Of a stretch of DNA of 64,000 nucleotides, positions 1 through 12,498 are shown one piece after another (the stretch's first letter is position 1; each line of letters starts with the position of its first letter). The notes beneath the pieces were generated by a model. The model saw only the letters and a program-made list of their open reading frames with translations. It was not told the origin of the DNA and did not search any database. This DNA is from Dendrocalamus latiflorus (Eukaryota; Streptophyta; Magnoliopsida; Poales; Poaceae): assembly GCA_017311315.1 (NCBI GenBank), contig CM029663.1, positions 36,716,622 through 36,780,621 of the forward strand. The letters are read 5' to 3'. A program made the translations under genes and the position numbers.

Positions 1-965
1 CACATGATGGCTCTTTGTGCTCCTCTATGACTATGCTCTTCCTCCCACACCACACTTTCTTCTCCATCTTTGGTGTGCTTCCCCACACCTCTTCCTCCTT
101 CCCTTGCCATCGGTGGAGGCGATGGGTAGTGACGCCTACAGCGTGTCTCCCTAATATAAGGAAAAAGGGGTCATTTAGCGGAGTGTGCATTCATCGAAGG
201 GGTATGCAGTGAAGGGTCATTCAGCGGTTGCGACGCTCGTGCATGCTTGAACGCGGCTTCATCGGTGCCAGCGCTCGATAGAGACAAAGAAGATGCTGCC
301 CCAGTGTAGGAATCTTCAAGCAGATCTAAAGATCATAAATTCTACGGACTTAAAAAAACTCGTGCCACATATTTTTGGCTTCGTTCATTTTGGCATTTGG
401 CTTCTCCAAAAATTGAAACAAATAGGACATCTTCTTAAAGCAGATTCTCCAAAAGATTTTCCGAATCCACAAACATGTACACCGTCCAGTGCCATCTTAA
501 AAAACACTGACAAAAACTATTAGCCACAGCTAAACACTATAGACAGTAGAAAAAATAGGCCCACCATTTCCATATGGTATTGGGTGGGTTCGGCCAGGCT
601 CAGACTTTACTTATTACTTCATACTAAGTAAGTAGTTTTTAAACGGTGCGTCTTTTCGAGGTAGGATTTACTTATATATTGTAATAGATATTATACCAAA
701 TTCAGCTATATTAGTTAAAATTATATATAACTATTTTTCTCTATATACTATCTCATATAAATAGTTAAAATTCAAAAATTATAAGTCAAAAACTAAAAAC
801 GGGGCGAGAAAAAACCTCACCCAATAAGCATATGTGTGCCCAGGAAACGGGTACTCACGCACGTACATGCAGGACAGCGACGTGAGATGACTAGGCCTAC
901 ACATAATTATTATATGCCATCGATCCCGATGGGACGGCGCGCAGGCCAGCGATGATAATACATGA
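1..965. other. Intergenic, no gene recognised
   Basis: Only short open frames without recognisable domains are seen. The stretch from about 640 is AT-rich. I see no gene here. Confidence 0.5.
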
Positions 966-1208
966 GAGCAAGGCTAATAATACAGCCAGCAAGCGGGCTG
1001 TAAGGTTTATTGTAGCCTTCTCCTAGCCTACCCATATAGTAGTTAGCTCTTCATCATTAATACATGACCCACCTGTCTCTCTCACAAAGTTTCTTGGTTC
1101 TTGTGTCCAAGCCGGCTGTAAGCTTGCAGCCCGCTTATCCTCTCTCTCCTCCCTTCTCTCCTACACGTCAGCATTTAGCCAGCTTACAGCCGATTATTAT
1201 ACTTGCTC
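966..1208. mobile_element. MITE, Tourist/PIF-like, 243 bp
   Basis: The ends are an imperfect inverted repeat: it starts GAGCAAGGCTAATAATACAG and ends with the reverse complement of GAGCAAGTATAATAATCGGC. It is flanked on both sides by the trinucleotide TGA (963-965 and 1209-1211), as expected for a PIF/Harbinger-type insertion. It has no coding capacity. The inner part repeats the pair CGGGCTGTAAG / CTTGCAGCCCG, so the element can fold. The class assignment is inference from the 3-bp duplication and the size. Confidence 0.7.
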
Positions 1209-1211
1209 TGA

Positions 1212-2769
1212 GAGCGACCTGACTCATCGATGCGTATAGTGAGCCTACGAGAGGAGGGTTGCCCTGTAGACGTCAATTATTGATTTGGCGGCATGGTACA
1301 ATTGGGGGCTCGATCCAAGGTTGCAGCACGCATCTTGTTCGTAGTACGTGCAATGCGCAACGATGCGTACGTGTGCATGCGCGCACACGTGTGCACGAAC
1401 GCATACATATACAGTGTTTTACTGGTCCCTAAATGCGGTACAACATTGTAACTCTCTCAGTCTCATAATATATATTTATACGTCATACATATAGAATAAA
1501 GAAAAACACTAAATCTAAAAAGATAGATGAGAAATGAGCATACTTATCATTATTAAATGTCATATTAAAATTATTTAACCTTTTTCAAAACATTTAAATG
1601 GAATAAAGAGTACTCTTTATTTCTTCAATAGACAAGCCATTTAAAACAGAGATTTCCGAGGCTATAGACGAACGAGGTGAATGGGAAGGAGTAATAGATA
1701 TGCCATCTATACTTGCAAGGCTTGTTTGGAACATTTGATTTTCATATGAATTTTGCAAGGAATTTTATACGAAACATATAATATATGTAGGAATCCTATG
1801 AAATTTTCTGTTGCAAACAGGGCCCTACTTGTTTCAACATGCAAATTCATTTGAAATTAGTAGAGGAAAATGAAAGTGTTGATTTGTTCTGATTTCCCCC
1901 ACCGCGTGTAGTTTTATATGATTCCTGCTCAGTGTAAAAAGCTTATCCTGTCTCCTTTTCCTTTTTTTTTCCAACGTTGACAATTAACAACGTAACATCC
2001 AAAGAAAGGTTTGCGCTTCAAAAGAGCCAAAAATATTCTCTCTAATCAGTTCATTATATATAATCATTCATCCTATCCTCGTGTTATCTAGATTTCTAGA
2101 GAGAGGGTAGAGTCACATGGGGTGACGGGGCCCCACTTTTTTTAGAATTTTTTTTGCACAACATATATACCTAGTTATTGTGTATTTGCATTCATAGAAG
2201 CACAAAAGTACCTCTTATTAACTTATATAACACAAGGGAGGGAACCTGCAAGATATCTTTATAAGTAATGAACCCTAATGGAAAATAGTCGTTGGGACTT
2301 TTCCATTTAATCATGAAAATGATGTTAGTGTTAATTTGCACAATCTTAATTTAAAGCATAGTAATGCCAACTGTTTGGAAAGCCAAAATTTCTCAGGATT
2401 TTTGTAAGAGTTGTGCTATTTCGTTTAAAATTATTAAGAAATTGCTATTGAACACTTGCATTCCAAACAAGTTCTTAGGTGTTAATGTACAACCAAATAT
2501 ATACTACTCCACCAACTAATAATTCCGGTTTAGATTTGTTCGATTTAGTTTTATGGAGAACATATAAACACTACTCCTGATGTAAAGCACACATGCATAT
2601 TGATCGGTGGAGGAAATTAATTAGTAAAATACTTTGTCCATGTAAATATTAATTGGTCATAGGACAAGTGTCAGTTGTTGATCAACTAATCAAAACCCAT
2701 CCTCATCGCACAGGGTTGTTTGGTCTGAATTTCCAAGTTTTTAACCCCCTGATCCTCCATAGCCCACAG
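1212..2769. other. Intergenic, with one probable small MITE
   Basis: No gene is recognised. A probable short Tourist-like MITE lies at about 1719-1824: GGCTTGTTTGGAAC on the left is matched by the inverted GTTGCAAACAGGGCC on the right. A similar TTTGGAA/TTCCAAAC pair sits at 2368-2458. Neither has a clear target duplication, so these are low-confidence calls. Confidence 0.4.
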
Positions 2770-3492
2770 TAGAGGAATTGGGCCGTGCCGTGCCGTGCCG
2801 TGCCGGCACGGCCCAGGCCCACCGTGCTTTGGGCCGCTTCGTGCCATGCCGGTTCGGCCCAGTCATCCCGTCGTGCCGTGCCGTGCCGGCCCGCCTCGTC
2901 TTTGGCCAGGCTCAAGCACGGCCCAAAGCCCACCGTGCCGGTGTTCGTGCCGTGCCAGCCCAAGCCCAGCCCAAAGTAACTATACACGACAAAAGCGACA
3001 GCGACAATGGTAGCGGTAGCCGCTATCTTCCTTTCTCTTGTATCCGCCTTATTAAAAACCTACTTAAAATTCGATTCTATTGTCTCATGCCATTTCACCT
3101 TCGAACTTGGTCATCTAGTCTAATGGAATGCATATCTTGGTGCAAATTAGACTATGGCGTACGTGGACATCGCCCGACAATCTAGCATAGGCCTACCCAA
3201 CTAATCAAATAGAAAAGCTCAAGGAGAGTCATGAGTACAATTTACTATAGTTAAGAAATCAATTTTAAATAGTTTCTGGCCAACCGTGCTCTTCGTGCCG
3301 TGCCGACCCAAGCACGGCCCGATCTGTCGTGCCGTGCCGCCCACCGTGCCGGATTTTGAAGCCCAGCCCGGCCCACCGTTCGTGCCGTGCCGGCACGGCC
3401 CGCCACGTGTCGGACCGTGCCGTGCTTGGGCCGGGCCGGGCCGGCCGTGCTTCGGACTGGCCCAAAGAAGCCCGGCCCAAGTCCCACCTCTA
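2770..3492. mobile_element. Non-autonomous hAT element with GCACGGC-rich ends, 723 bp
   Basis: The perfect 8-bp duplication GCCCACAG flanks it (2762-2769 and 3493-3500). The ends are TAGAGGAATTGGGCC and the reverse complement of TAGAGGTGGGACTTGGGCC, typical hAT TAG-type termini. About 190 bp at each end is packed with GCACGGC/GCCGTGC units in both orientations, while the middle (about 2980-3270) is AT-richer and unique. The open frames over it on both strands are low-complexity products of these repeats, not genes. Any transposase must come from elsewhere. Confidence 0.85.
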
Positions 3493-3500
3493 GCCCACAG

Positions 3501-5700
3501 GAGTGTGAACCAAAGAAAACAATTGTGTGCTCTGATCGATCTGAGCTGCCGACAGTTGTTGTTCATCAGAGATGGCAGTAATTAAGACCATAGACCGGCG
3601 AAATTTCACACACGGATCTTCATGCAGGAACCAACCACGCTAGCATCAACTGATCTGATCAATGCCAGTAACAATTTAAAACTCTGCATTCTTGGCACTA
3701 TTGTTTCTTGTGCACGCTGTACTAGCAAGGCTAGGACTGTGTTTAAAGTTCGTTCATACTACACTAGCTTATGCAATTCATCTCGCTTAGTTTGTTTCCA
3801 AGTACTACACTTAACTCGTATGTGATATTACATAGGCTCTCTTCTTTTTAGTTTATAATTTTTTTAAATAAATAAATAGAATAATTTCTTCATCACATTT
3901 TTTAAACGGCTTATCGGGACAGTCTTTTTAAATCGGTTTACCGGCATTTAGTTCGTTCGCACAAATACTCGTGTTAGGGCCAAAAAACTATTAGCCACAG
4001 CCATAAGCCATTAATAGCTTTGTTTTTTTTTATACTTTTGGCTTTTGATTTATTTGAATATCGAAATCAACAGAGCGGCTTTTTGAAGTGAATTTTTTAA
4101 ATGATTTCTCAAGCTTAAAATTGTGTACACTACTCACATAAATATCTCCATAGTCTGCTGCTATATCAAAAATACAGATAAAAATCATAAATTATAATAA
4201 AAAACATACAAAACCTAAAAAGTAGAGCCACTGAAAGTATTCGAAAATAACTCATCTATAGTACTCCATGAAGCACTTGATCTGACAGCGCTGCAGTTTC
4301 GTGGTACGTTCCTCGCTGCTGCATGCTCCACTGGCAGCAGGGCATGGCCACCTGCTCACTCCATCGACCCAGGTACGCTGTCTCTTTAGACTTTTTTTTT
4401 CAATTTTATATGTAGTTGTATCTGTTAGTACCATTTCGTACTATTTACTTTCATCATGCGATCTTCTGCACTGTATGTATGTCGTTTGGCAAAGTTGTGC
4501 TGCCATGAGTGAGCGAATGATGCCTTCTGCAGAGCTAGCTGCTTTGGAAAAAGGAAGGCATTGCACAGGCATCTCTGAATTTCAAAGCAACAGAACCGAA
4601 GGGCGAAAAGAAAAGGACTTCAGATCCCTTGTGGCTACTGGCTAGCCGAGTTACAACTTACCACGGCGTAATTGCGCAAGCCATTGGATCGAATGTCCAA
4701 TATCCTTACATATCTTGGACCAATCTCCATAGTAAAATCGAAAGGTAGATCATCTTTAGATCTAAACCATCGATTTCATGATGAGAAAGTCAAAGATTTA
4801 ACATACAAATGCACGATCCTAACCCGTTTGAGCGTGAAAAATATATACCTCATAAATTGTAGTTGCATCCCAGCTGCAGCGGATCCTCGCCCACAAAGAG
4901 AGGCAAGAGGAAACAAAGTGAAAGCAGGGGGTGAAGTCAAAAGAAAAGACTGCCTAGCTCGCTCATAATTGAAGGCCTGCACGTGTGGGTCGGTCCTAGT
5001 CCATGCATCTGCTGAGGTCTCCGTGGCAGTGAGCGTCGCCGGGACCACGGCTGCACTCACTGCACTAGACATCGAGATCGCACAAGAAACAGCTAAGAGA
5101 TTTGATAACCACTGTAGCATCGCCAGCACAGTGCATGCATACACTCCATTCAATTTTTGCCAGCTCCAGGTCCCAGGCTCGGCAAATGCAGACAGTAATG
5201 TAGAAGCAGCACCAATTGCTCTCATATCTGGTAGTAGTATCATCCAGGACGTGTGCCATGCAGAGCTTGAGCTTCCCAAATGCTACCATAGTGTTACAAT
5301 TACACCAGAAAATGGTTTTTTCATAAGCAGACAAGTATGGATCTTAGAATTCTTACCTTATAGCAGAAATGGTGCCCGCGTATGGTAGAGGAGGAAACTG
5401 GCGGGGGCGCATGAAAAAGGAACCGGGGAGATCATCGAAGCATCTCACAGATATATTGTCTGAAAATGTATTTGCTACAATACCACAGTTGAGTACAAAA
5501 TATAACTGCATATTGGTGAGGGAATCGAAGAACAAAATTAAACACAATTAATGGGAAATGTTGAATGCGAGAAGTACTTCCTCTGACAGTTTTACTAGGT
5601 GTAGGATTGTAATGGTAATAGAAGAGATAAATAGTGCCTCACATATATTTTTTTTCTAAGTGTTCTCAAATTCTTTAACTACAGATCAAAATTAGAAGGC
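3501..5700. other. Intergenic, no supported gene
   Basis: There is nothing I recognise. A 167-codon minus-strand frame at 4776-5279 has hydrophobic stretches (for example AISMSSAVSAAVVPA), but I could not place it in a family or find exon partners, so I do not call it a gene. The sequence at 3975-4250, containing AACTATTAGCCACAGC, resembles part of a MITE also hinted at near 515-530. Confidence 0.4.
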
Positions 5701-7540
5701 AAAAGCAAAGCAACAATCTCAAAAATCAAAGAGTCAGGCTTTGCAGTAGAGCGGTCTGACTAGCCACTAAGGTGTTGTCTGACCGGCGGTGCACTAGCGA
5801 TCTAACTAGAGGCAAACTAGCAATTTGACCGGCAACAACCAGTATGATCGGGCCAAGGAACGATCTGACCGCTCCCCTGTCCCAAAAAAAATTAGCCCGA
5901 GTCCAAACCACTTTTGATGCAACTCTCAAAATCCATAACCAAATGAGATGATATTTTGCACATACCTTTCTTAGAATCTTAGAAACCTATTCCATGGATC
6001 GCTGGAATCCTCATAAATGTTCCTATCTTTCTCAAGAATAAGCAAAGTTGCACCACAACTAGGCAAAAATCGAAAACTAGATATATGACTTACTCATAGG
6101 TAGAAGATGGCCAAGATAGCTATAGATATATTTCCACGTATCACAGTAAGTAAAATCTTCCAAAGATTCAAAGCAAAAATCTTGAAATCAAGCAACTTCA
6201 ATATTAAACCAAAACTAGGCAACTTCAAAATCTTTCAAGACCTAATGTCTAGATGGATGGGATTTAATCACCCAGAGTCATCTTCATCACCTAACGTCCT
6301 TGGCATACAACAAGATCAAGAACGGGAGAGAAGAGATCAAAACCAACAAAAACAAAAGCAAATCAACAAAATAAGGAAACATCATGAGTGATGAACAAAC
6401 TTGATATATTGCTATTTGAAGATGAAGGTTTTACAACCACTCTACTTTGAGTACAAGAGAGCACACCGCAACACTTACTCTTCTCTGACCCTAACCCTAT
6501 AACACAAGATTATAATATTAGATGGCTGGATGGTTAGCTTGCAAGATTTAATCCCAATCCATTAAACAGATATGGTAACTAGTCTGCATCTAACCTTAAT
6601 AGATATTATCTACTATATATTCAGGGAACCTGTTAACCCCACACAACTTGGATTGTACTGACACTTAACTCATACACGTTTTTCAAAGCACATGAGCCTA
6701 AATCTTCTAAATCCTTAGTATTTGATCCACTTGATCTTCTTAATATCTTTTTGATCTAAACCGCTTTCCTAAGCGCCGCAGTTTTGATCCAACGTAGTAT
6801 TTAGCATTTGGTAAATTACCAAAATAATCTTGCCTTGACTTGGTCTCCATCTTCCATTGCAAGTAATCACTATGCTCACAATGTGTAGGTGCACTAATGG
6901 ATTGCAATGTATTGGTAAGTCTCTCATGTTTCAGTTTCACTGGGCCACACCTCACTTGAACCAAGCCAATAGGTGCAACCTATCGCTCAAACCTCCACTT
7001 CAAAATTTTTCACTTTTCTTGTAACATGCTTAGTTCAACCATCTCACCTGGTATTCTTAACCATTATGGGCCTTAGCTCTTACATGAGTTTAGTCCGATT
7101 CTCACTGTTAATTATAGTTGACTCCAACCTTTCTGCACATCCAAAAAAATAGAAATCATTTTCAGGTACAAGTTCTTCACAACTTAATCCATGTTAGCTA
7201 AAACATGCTTCATGCGGCATAACTACACTGACCAATCATAATTAAAATCATCCAAAAATCAATTTCTCAAAATCATAGAACCAATTTTTCAAGACCGATC
7301 GGAACGCCAACTAGAGGCTGATCAGATCGATCATACCCAACGTAAAACACCTGTTCTAAAAAATTGCAGCCGCCATTAAAAGTCTACGCGGTCTGACCAG
7401 CAATAAGCCAATAGTCAGACCGATAGTTAGCCAAGGGTCATATCAGTTTGTTTGACAATAAACTTGATAAAATATAAGTTTATAAAATTTAAATTCTAAT
7501 TCTATAAATTTAAGTTCTTAGTAACGTTATCTTAACCTTC
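5701..7540. repeat. Repeat with GCGGTCTGACC-like motifs, left part
   Basis: Clusters of the motif GCGGTCTGACC and its variants lie at about 5740-5880 and 7275-7440. The same motif family reappears at 17810-18340, on the far side of the nested MITE and CACTA. The simplest reading is that one older repeat was split by those insertions. I cannot assign it to a named family, and no coding region is recognised. Between the clusters (about 5930-7260) I see only AT-rich DNA. Confidence 0.5.
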
Positions 7541-7573
7541 TCAGGGCCTGTTCTTTCACTACTACAGAAAAGG

Positions 7574-7912
7574 TCATCACAGACGGTTCCAAAACGTCAT
7601 CACAGACGTTTTGTGAACCGTCTGAATTTATGAGTCAGTGATAATACGAGGTCATCACAGACGGTTTTCGAACCGTCTGTGGTGCAAATATCACAGACAG
7701 TTTTTAGTTAAAAACCGTCTGTGATAGCTGATAATCACAGACGGTTTTTAACTAAAAACCGTCTGTGATATCTAGTTATCACAGACGGTTTTTAAATATA
7801 AAACCGTCTATGATATATCACCTATCACAGATGGTTTTAGCTGAAAACCGTCTGTGATATATCACCTATCACAGACGGTTTTCAGTTAAAAACCGTCTGT
7901 GATATTCCTTTC
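7574..7912. repeat. Left subterminal repeats of the CACTA element
   Basis: About a dozen copies of TCACAGACGGTTTT and its reverse complement AAAACCGTCTGTGA are arranged as back-to-back pairs 4-15 bases apart. In studied En/Spm elements such arrays are binding sites for the regulatory TNPA-type protein. That role here is inferred from position and layout. Confidence 0.85.
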
Positions 7913-8198
7913 TACCCCTAAATCTATTCCTGTTTATTGGCTAGCCTCAGGAAATGCTAACCATGCCCTCTGAAACAAGCAGATATACATACAATTTCTG
8001 ACAAACATACAACATTCAATTCACATACAAACATACAACATCCAATTCACATCGCACTTCATTTGACGAACATAAAACATCCATTTGACAAACATAAAAT
8101 ATCAATTTCCCAAATCAATTAATTGAAATGAAATAACATATCCATTAACAAATATACAATTACAAAAGATGTACGTTGCATTTCCACTTAGATGGTAA

Positions 8199-8412
8199 CA
8201 TTGCATTTTTTATTGCTCTATCACTCCGGAATCGAGGTCTCGCGAAAGGAACAGAGTCATACTCAACGAAATTTGTCAGGCTGCACAAGTATTACTTGGA
8301 TGGTGCATGATTGCCATTCAAGTATTGCTTGTGCAGCCTGACAAAGTTCGTTGAGTATGCACTGTTCTTTTCGCGAGACCTCGATTCCGGAGTGATAAGA
8401 GCAATAAAAAAT
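8199..8412. repeat. About 95-bp inverted repeat (hairpin) at the 3' end of CACTA gene 2
   Basis: The left arm (about 8199-8293) and right arm (about 8308-8412) are close to perfect reverse complements, sharing for example CACTCCGGAATCGAGGTCTC. The short centre is about 15 bases. The right arm follows the C-terminal coding end of the Ulp1-type gene (minus strand), so the left arm looks like an inverted duplicate of that gene end. A read-through transcript would form a long hairpin. Confidence 0.85.
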
Positions 8413-11385
8413 CATGGTGCGCAGTGGAACTTTCCAGCTGGGTTTATGACGTTAGCCACCAGAAAGTACGCCATCTCTCCTCGAATGTGTGAAAGGTCGA
8501 GCTATTTCAATGCAGTTGACGGGATGAACGCAGTCTGTCGATAGGAATATCAATGTGCGTATATATATAACATAATAAGTATGAAGTAATTATGGGAAGA
8601 TTGACAAACCTTGGAATTGATGATCCTCGAGGAGTCGAGGAGTAGTTCCATATGGTGGCAAACGTACAATCCACATGTGTTGCCCGGCGACTACTGGTGG
8701 CAATGCAAAAAATGCAATGTGTTAATTCAAGAGGCATTACTACCAACTATTGCATAGGATTGATTAATGTGTAATAGCGAATACCTTAAAATCTCGAGCA
8801 TGTGTCAGGCCTTTGGCCCCTTGCTTCGAGACACCTCCCATTGCAATGTACATCGCGAACGCCCTACATGATTCGAAAAAGTTAACCTTAGTCATTCAGA
8901 AGGAAAGAAAAAGTATAATATAGGTATGTATGGAGAAAATGTACTTACCTATCGAGTACTTGGCTGACAACTGTGAAGTCCATTTTATTCTTACTTAGGG
9001 AATCAAGGTAATATACCTTGTTCCATTTTGGTACAATTACTATTAAAATCCAATGATAGTTCTGATAGAAGGGCACAAGTACATATTCCTTATTGCAGTA
9101 TTGCAGCAGTGCTACTGCAGTGTACCTCTCGACGACAGATGACTCCTGGTCGATGGTACTCCTGGCGACCAAGTGTGGGTCCAAGAAACCAACCGACGAT
9201 GATTTGGTTTCTCTAGCTCTAGTCAGCATGTGTCTATACATATACACACGAAAGCAACAAATTATATATGACATTTATCGGTATCACATGAACGGAGACT
9301 GTGATTGTACACACTTACAGTGTCCAGCATCGAATGAGTGAGACGTCAAGAGCGTTGAGCGTGAAAAGATCGAATAAATCCTCAAAGGCGACCACGAAGA
9401 TACACTCTTGAAGATTGTGATGTAAATCATGCGGCGCGAATTTGACAGTGACACTTGAGATCCGTTCTCCCTCTGGCTTATTGGACTGCTCCATATACCA
9501 CTTGCGCAATTGCAGACAACTATATGCTAGGGGTTGGAGGACCTTGGACTCGAGCAACGGCTGGCCAAGCACGAATTTGCGGGCCAATGGCAGGTACGGG
9601 ATATCATCATTGGTCTTCTTTGCTTTGCCCTTGCTGGCCTTGCTGCCCTTGCTGCCTCGGCTGTAGGTCGACTTCATGGCAGTCGACTGCAAAGGTAGTA
9701 GCGGTGCAAGTTGCTCTGGCGAGAATAGCACCTTTGGAGATAGCACCAGTGCAGCTAGCGGTGGTGGAGACAAGTCTTGTAGTGGAGATGGCACCAGTGC
9801 ATGTTGCTCTGGTTCGCACTGCCCTTCTGGTCCTGCCACCGGTGAAGAAGCCTCTAGGGAGATGTCGCTTTTGGGCCACTGGATGAATGTTTCAATGGCC
9901 TGCCCTAGAGTCACGATCTCATCGTTGGGGGGGCTTCGGTAGCGGGACGACCTCAAAATTGACATGCACACCATCCACATTAACTTTTGCAAAGCCTGGC
10001 GCTAAAGCTTGACCGTGCAGCATGGCCCCGATACCAGACGGATATGCTTGGCTCCAAGCAGCGTGCAAGGGAACGGAGGCATATCTCACTTAGAGCCTAC
10101 ACTTCGTAGGCTCTTACATAACGATACAGAATTAGCTAGTCGAATAGGCCTATCAATGAAGCAAGCATTCGAGAGATAATAATTATTACCAGGATGTCGT
10201 CCACATGAAATTTGGCATCAGTTTGCGTCGTATTGGACGCACAACTACTCGGATGGTTGTGCGGGCTAGTTAGCACAGGAGCGGTGGCAGCGGCCTGCTG
10301 ACTTTCTGTATGTTTTCGCACCTCATCTCTGACTACATCAGCCAGCTCACCCATTAGCTCCTCTCTAAGAGATTCCTTGATCTCTTCTCGTAGCCGTGCG
10401 TCACGCTTGGCTTTGTTTCTCTTCCTGCGCCGATACATTTCGGAGTCATCTTGGAAACCATATTTTCCAGAAACGTAAAGCCCAAGGCCTCTCGTACGGC
10501 CCGGGTGCTCCTTGTTTCCTAGGGCCGCGGAGAGCATATCATTCTCCCTTGATATCTGGAATGATCCCAGGGTAGATTCAAAACTCAGCTCTTCCTACAA
10601 GAGCACGACATGTCATTTCACTTCGTACGAAGTTGTGGAGTAATTACAAGCTACGTAGTTCGATCGATATCTTACCAGGCGCTGGGACACTTGCTGGTCT
10701 GCAGGGTTTCGAAAGGAGACGTCCTCCGATGTCGTTGTGGATGACCTTGCTCTAATCCAATTTCGAGCGCGCTCATCCGGGATATTGGCAAATGGCGGGG
10801 CGGTGTCCTGCAGGGCTGCCTGGTCATCCTCGCTCCTCCACTGCGAGATTTGTCGTGTGGGGGGTGTGTGTTTTTCGCCTGGAGGGCCTTGTCCGCCGCA
10901 CTTGTACTTTTGAAATCTTCGGTCGTCTTCATCGCCTTGAACTCTTCCCATTGTGGTTCTAGGAATGGGTATTTTTGAAAGGGCGTTTCGTCGGTCTACA
11001 TGTAGTCCTTGACAAGCGTGCTCTTGAAGTTCTTCCATGCTTTGCACGCCCCTAGCAAGGCTTGTCGTTGCACGGCATCTTGGTGTTCTTCTGGGATCTC
11101 GAACGATGCCATAATTTCTGTCAACAGCTCACTTTTCCGAGCCGCAGGCACGTCCTTCCACGAATTAAATGTGATCTCAATTCGTTCTCGTGCAACTATT
11201 CTGATCATGCTTCTCCATGTGTTTACTGCTTTGCGAGGAAGGAGAGGGACCCCAGATACATCGACCTGTGTGATGGTAAATTGGCCCTCAGGCTTCTTCG
11301 ATAGCCCTCTTCCTTGGCGTCTTGATTTTGGAGCGGACGCCTCCGGCGATGGTGTTGAAGAATGCGCGGATGACATGTTGCTCAA
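8400..11385 (-). pseudogene. CACTA gene 2: Transposase_24-like region plus Ulp1-type cysteine protease, decayed
   Basis: The N-terminal block (11385-10996) starts MSNMSSAH and contains ITFNSWKDVPAARKSELL, like plant Ptta/En-Spm transposases (Transposase_24). It continues past an in-frame TAG (10996-10998) and a frameshift near 10.85 kb into blocks ending in WIRARSS and SAALGNKEHPGRTRGLG. A charged region follows (10537-10136), then a proline/serine-rich spacer (9992-9315). The protease domain shows the expected His (HW, codon 9053-9055), Asp (LDS, 9002-9004) and Cys (TCGLYVC, 8673-8675). The residue next to the catalytic Gln is replaced by TAG (8691-8693). A C-terminal ANVINPAGKFH block matches proteins of this type. 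Exon borders are approximate. CACTA elements carrying Ulp1-like proteases are known in plants. With its lesions this copy should not yield a full protein. Confidence 0.75.
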
Positions 11386-12110
11386 TTTGTGGGTCTATTA
11401 GAATAAGATAAGAAAGTGCCATACCATAAGATAAGAAAGTGATCCTATTGATTGGTTCCATACAATTTGTGGGTCTTGTGAGGAAGATGAGGAAGAGAGA
11501 AATATGAGGAAGATGAGGAAGAGAGGCTCAATGTTAGGAAGGAGGAGAGGAGTAGAGGCTCAATATATGATGTAGCTAGTAAGCTAGTAATGGACAAAAT
11601 GAGTTGTACAAGCTACAAGTTAGTATACATTAACATACTGACTAAAGCTACATTATACATTAACATATTTAAGATGCATATTTGAGATGCATACTTGGAC
11701 AAGACTTTGCATATTTGAGATGCAACTTTAAACTTCAAATCCCATATGCTGACTAGAAGATACTCTATAGTAATGTACAAGATAACAACACATGAGGCAA
11801 CAAGTTAATAGTGTATCTACACTGAATATCAACATTGCATCTACAAGATAACAGAACAATGAAAATCAATAAGAGCAACCATAGATTACTAATTGTCACA
11901 GTTGTCTTTATAGATCACTAGTGTATCACCAAGCAATTGTTGTCTCACAATCAAATAAGCATAACTTACAACACAAGACTCAAACATCTTAAATGATATA
12001 TATGAACTAACACTACATATATGAACTACCACTGCATATATATATATATACACACACACACACTACTGAACCATATATGAACTAGCACTGCATATAGACT
12101 AAATCCTAAT
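11386..12110. other. Spacer between the two CACTA genes
   Basis: This is non-coding AT-rich DNA upstream of gene 2. It contains short repeats such as GAGGAAGATGAGGAAGAGAG at 11480-11530 and a small TA/CA microsatellite at about 12038-12063. The gene 2 promoter would be expected here, but I cannot place it. Confidence 0.5.
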
Positions 12111-12124
12111 CCATGGGAGACAAT

Positions 12125-12430
12125 GCTTACCGACAACGGGGCTCGGAGAGGCGGCGACCGGAGGGGACGGGCTCGGGGGAGGCGGCGGCGACGACGGGCT
12201 CGGGGAGGCGGCGACCAGAGGGGACGAGCTCGGGGCGGCGGCGACGACGGGCTCGGGGAGGCGGGGGCGACGACGGGCTCGGGGGAGGCGGCGACCGGAG
12301 GGGACGGGCTCAGGGGAGGCGGTGACCGGAGGGGACGGGCTCGGGGAGGCAGCGACCGGAGGGGACAGGCTCGGGGGAGGCGGTGACCGGAGGGGACGGG
12401 CTCGGGGGAGGCGGCGACCGAAGGAGAAAG
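12125..12430. repeat. GC-rich minisatellite inside the CACTA element
   Basis: Imperfect tandem units of about 24-36 bases are built from GGCGACCGGAGGGGACGGG and CTCGGGGGAGGCGG. They give open frames on both strands (Arg/Gly-rich on plus, Pro/Ser/Ala-rich on minus), as expected of a GC-rich repeat. I do not regard these frames as genes. The block stands out sharply from the AT-rich DNA around it. Confidence 0.8.
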
Positions 12431-12498
12431 ATCGGGATTTAGAACTACACAATAACTGCAGAATAAACGAAAAACTCTAGCCAGTGGATATATATAGG

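Noticed and set aside
2778..3566. Several overlapping frames of 64-135 codons on both strands
   Set aside because: All lie over the GCACGGC repeats of the hAT element and are low-complexity in every frame.
4776..5279. 167-codon minus frame with hydrophobic segments
   Set aside because: No family was recognised, no exon partners or clear start were found, and the composition matches intergenic DNA.
7574..7912. Regularly spaced repeats that look like a CRISPR array
   Set aside because: They are inverted pairs of a 14-base word inside CACTA termini, in plant DNA, without equal-length spacers or cas genes.
12099..12452. 117-codon Pro/Ser/Ala-rich frame (minus) and Arg/Gly-rich frames (plus)
   Set aside because: These are products of a GC-rich minisatellite in the CACTA element. 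They have no start context or partner exons.
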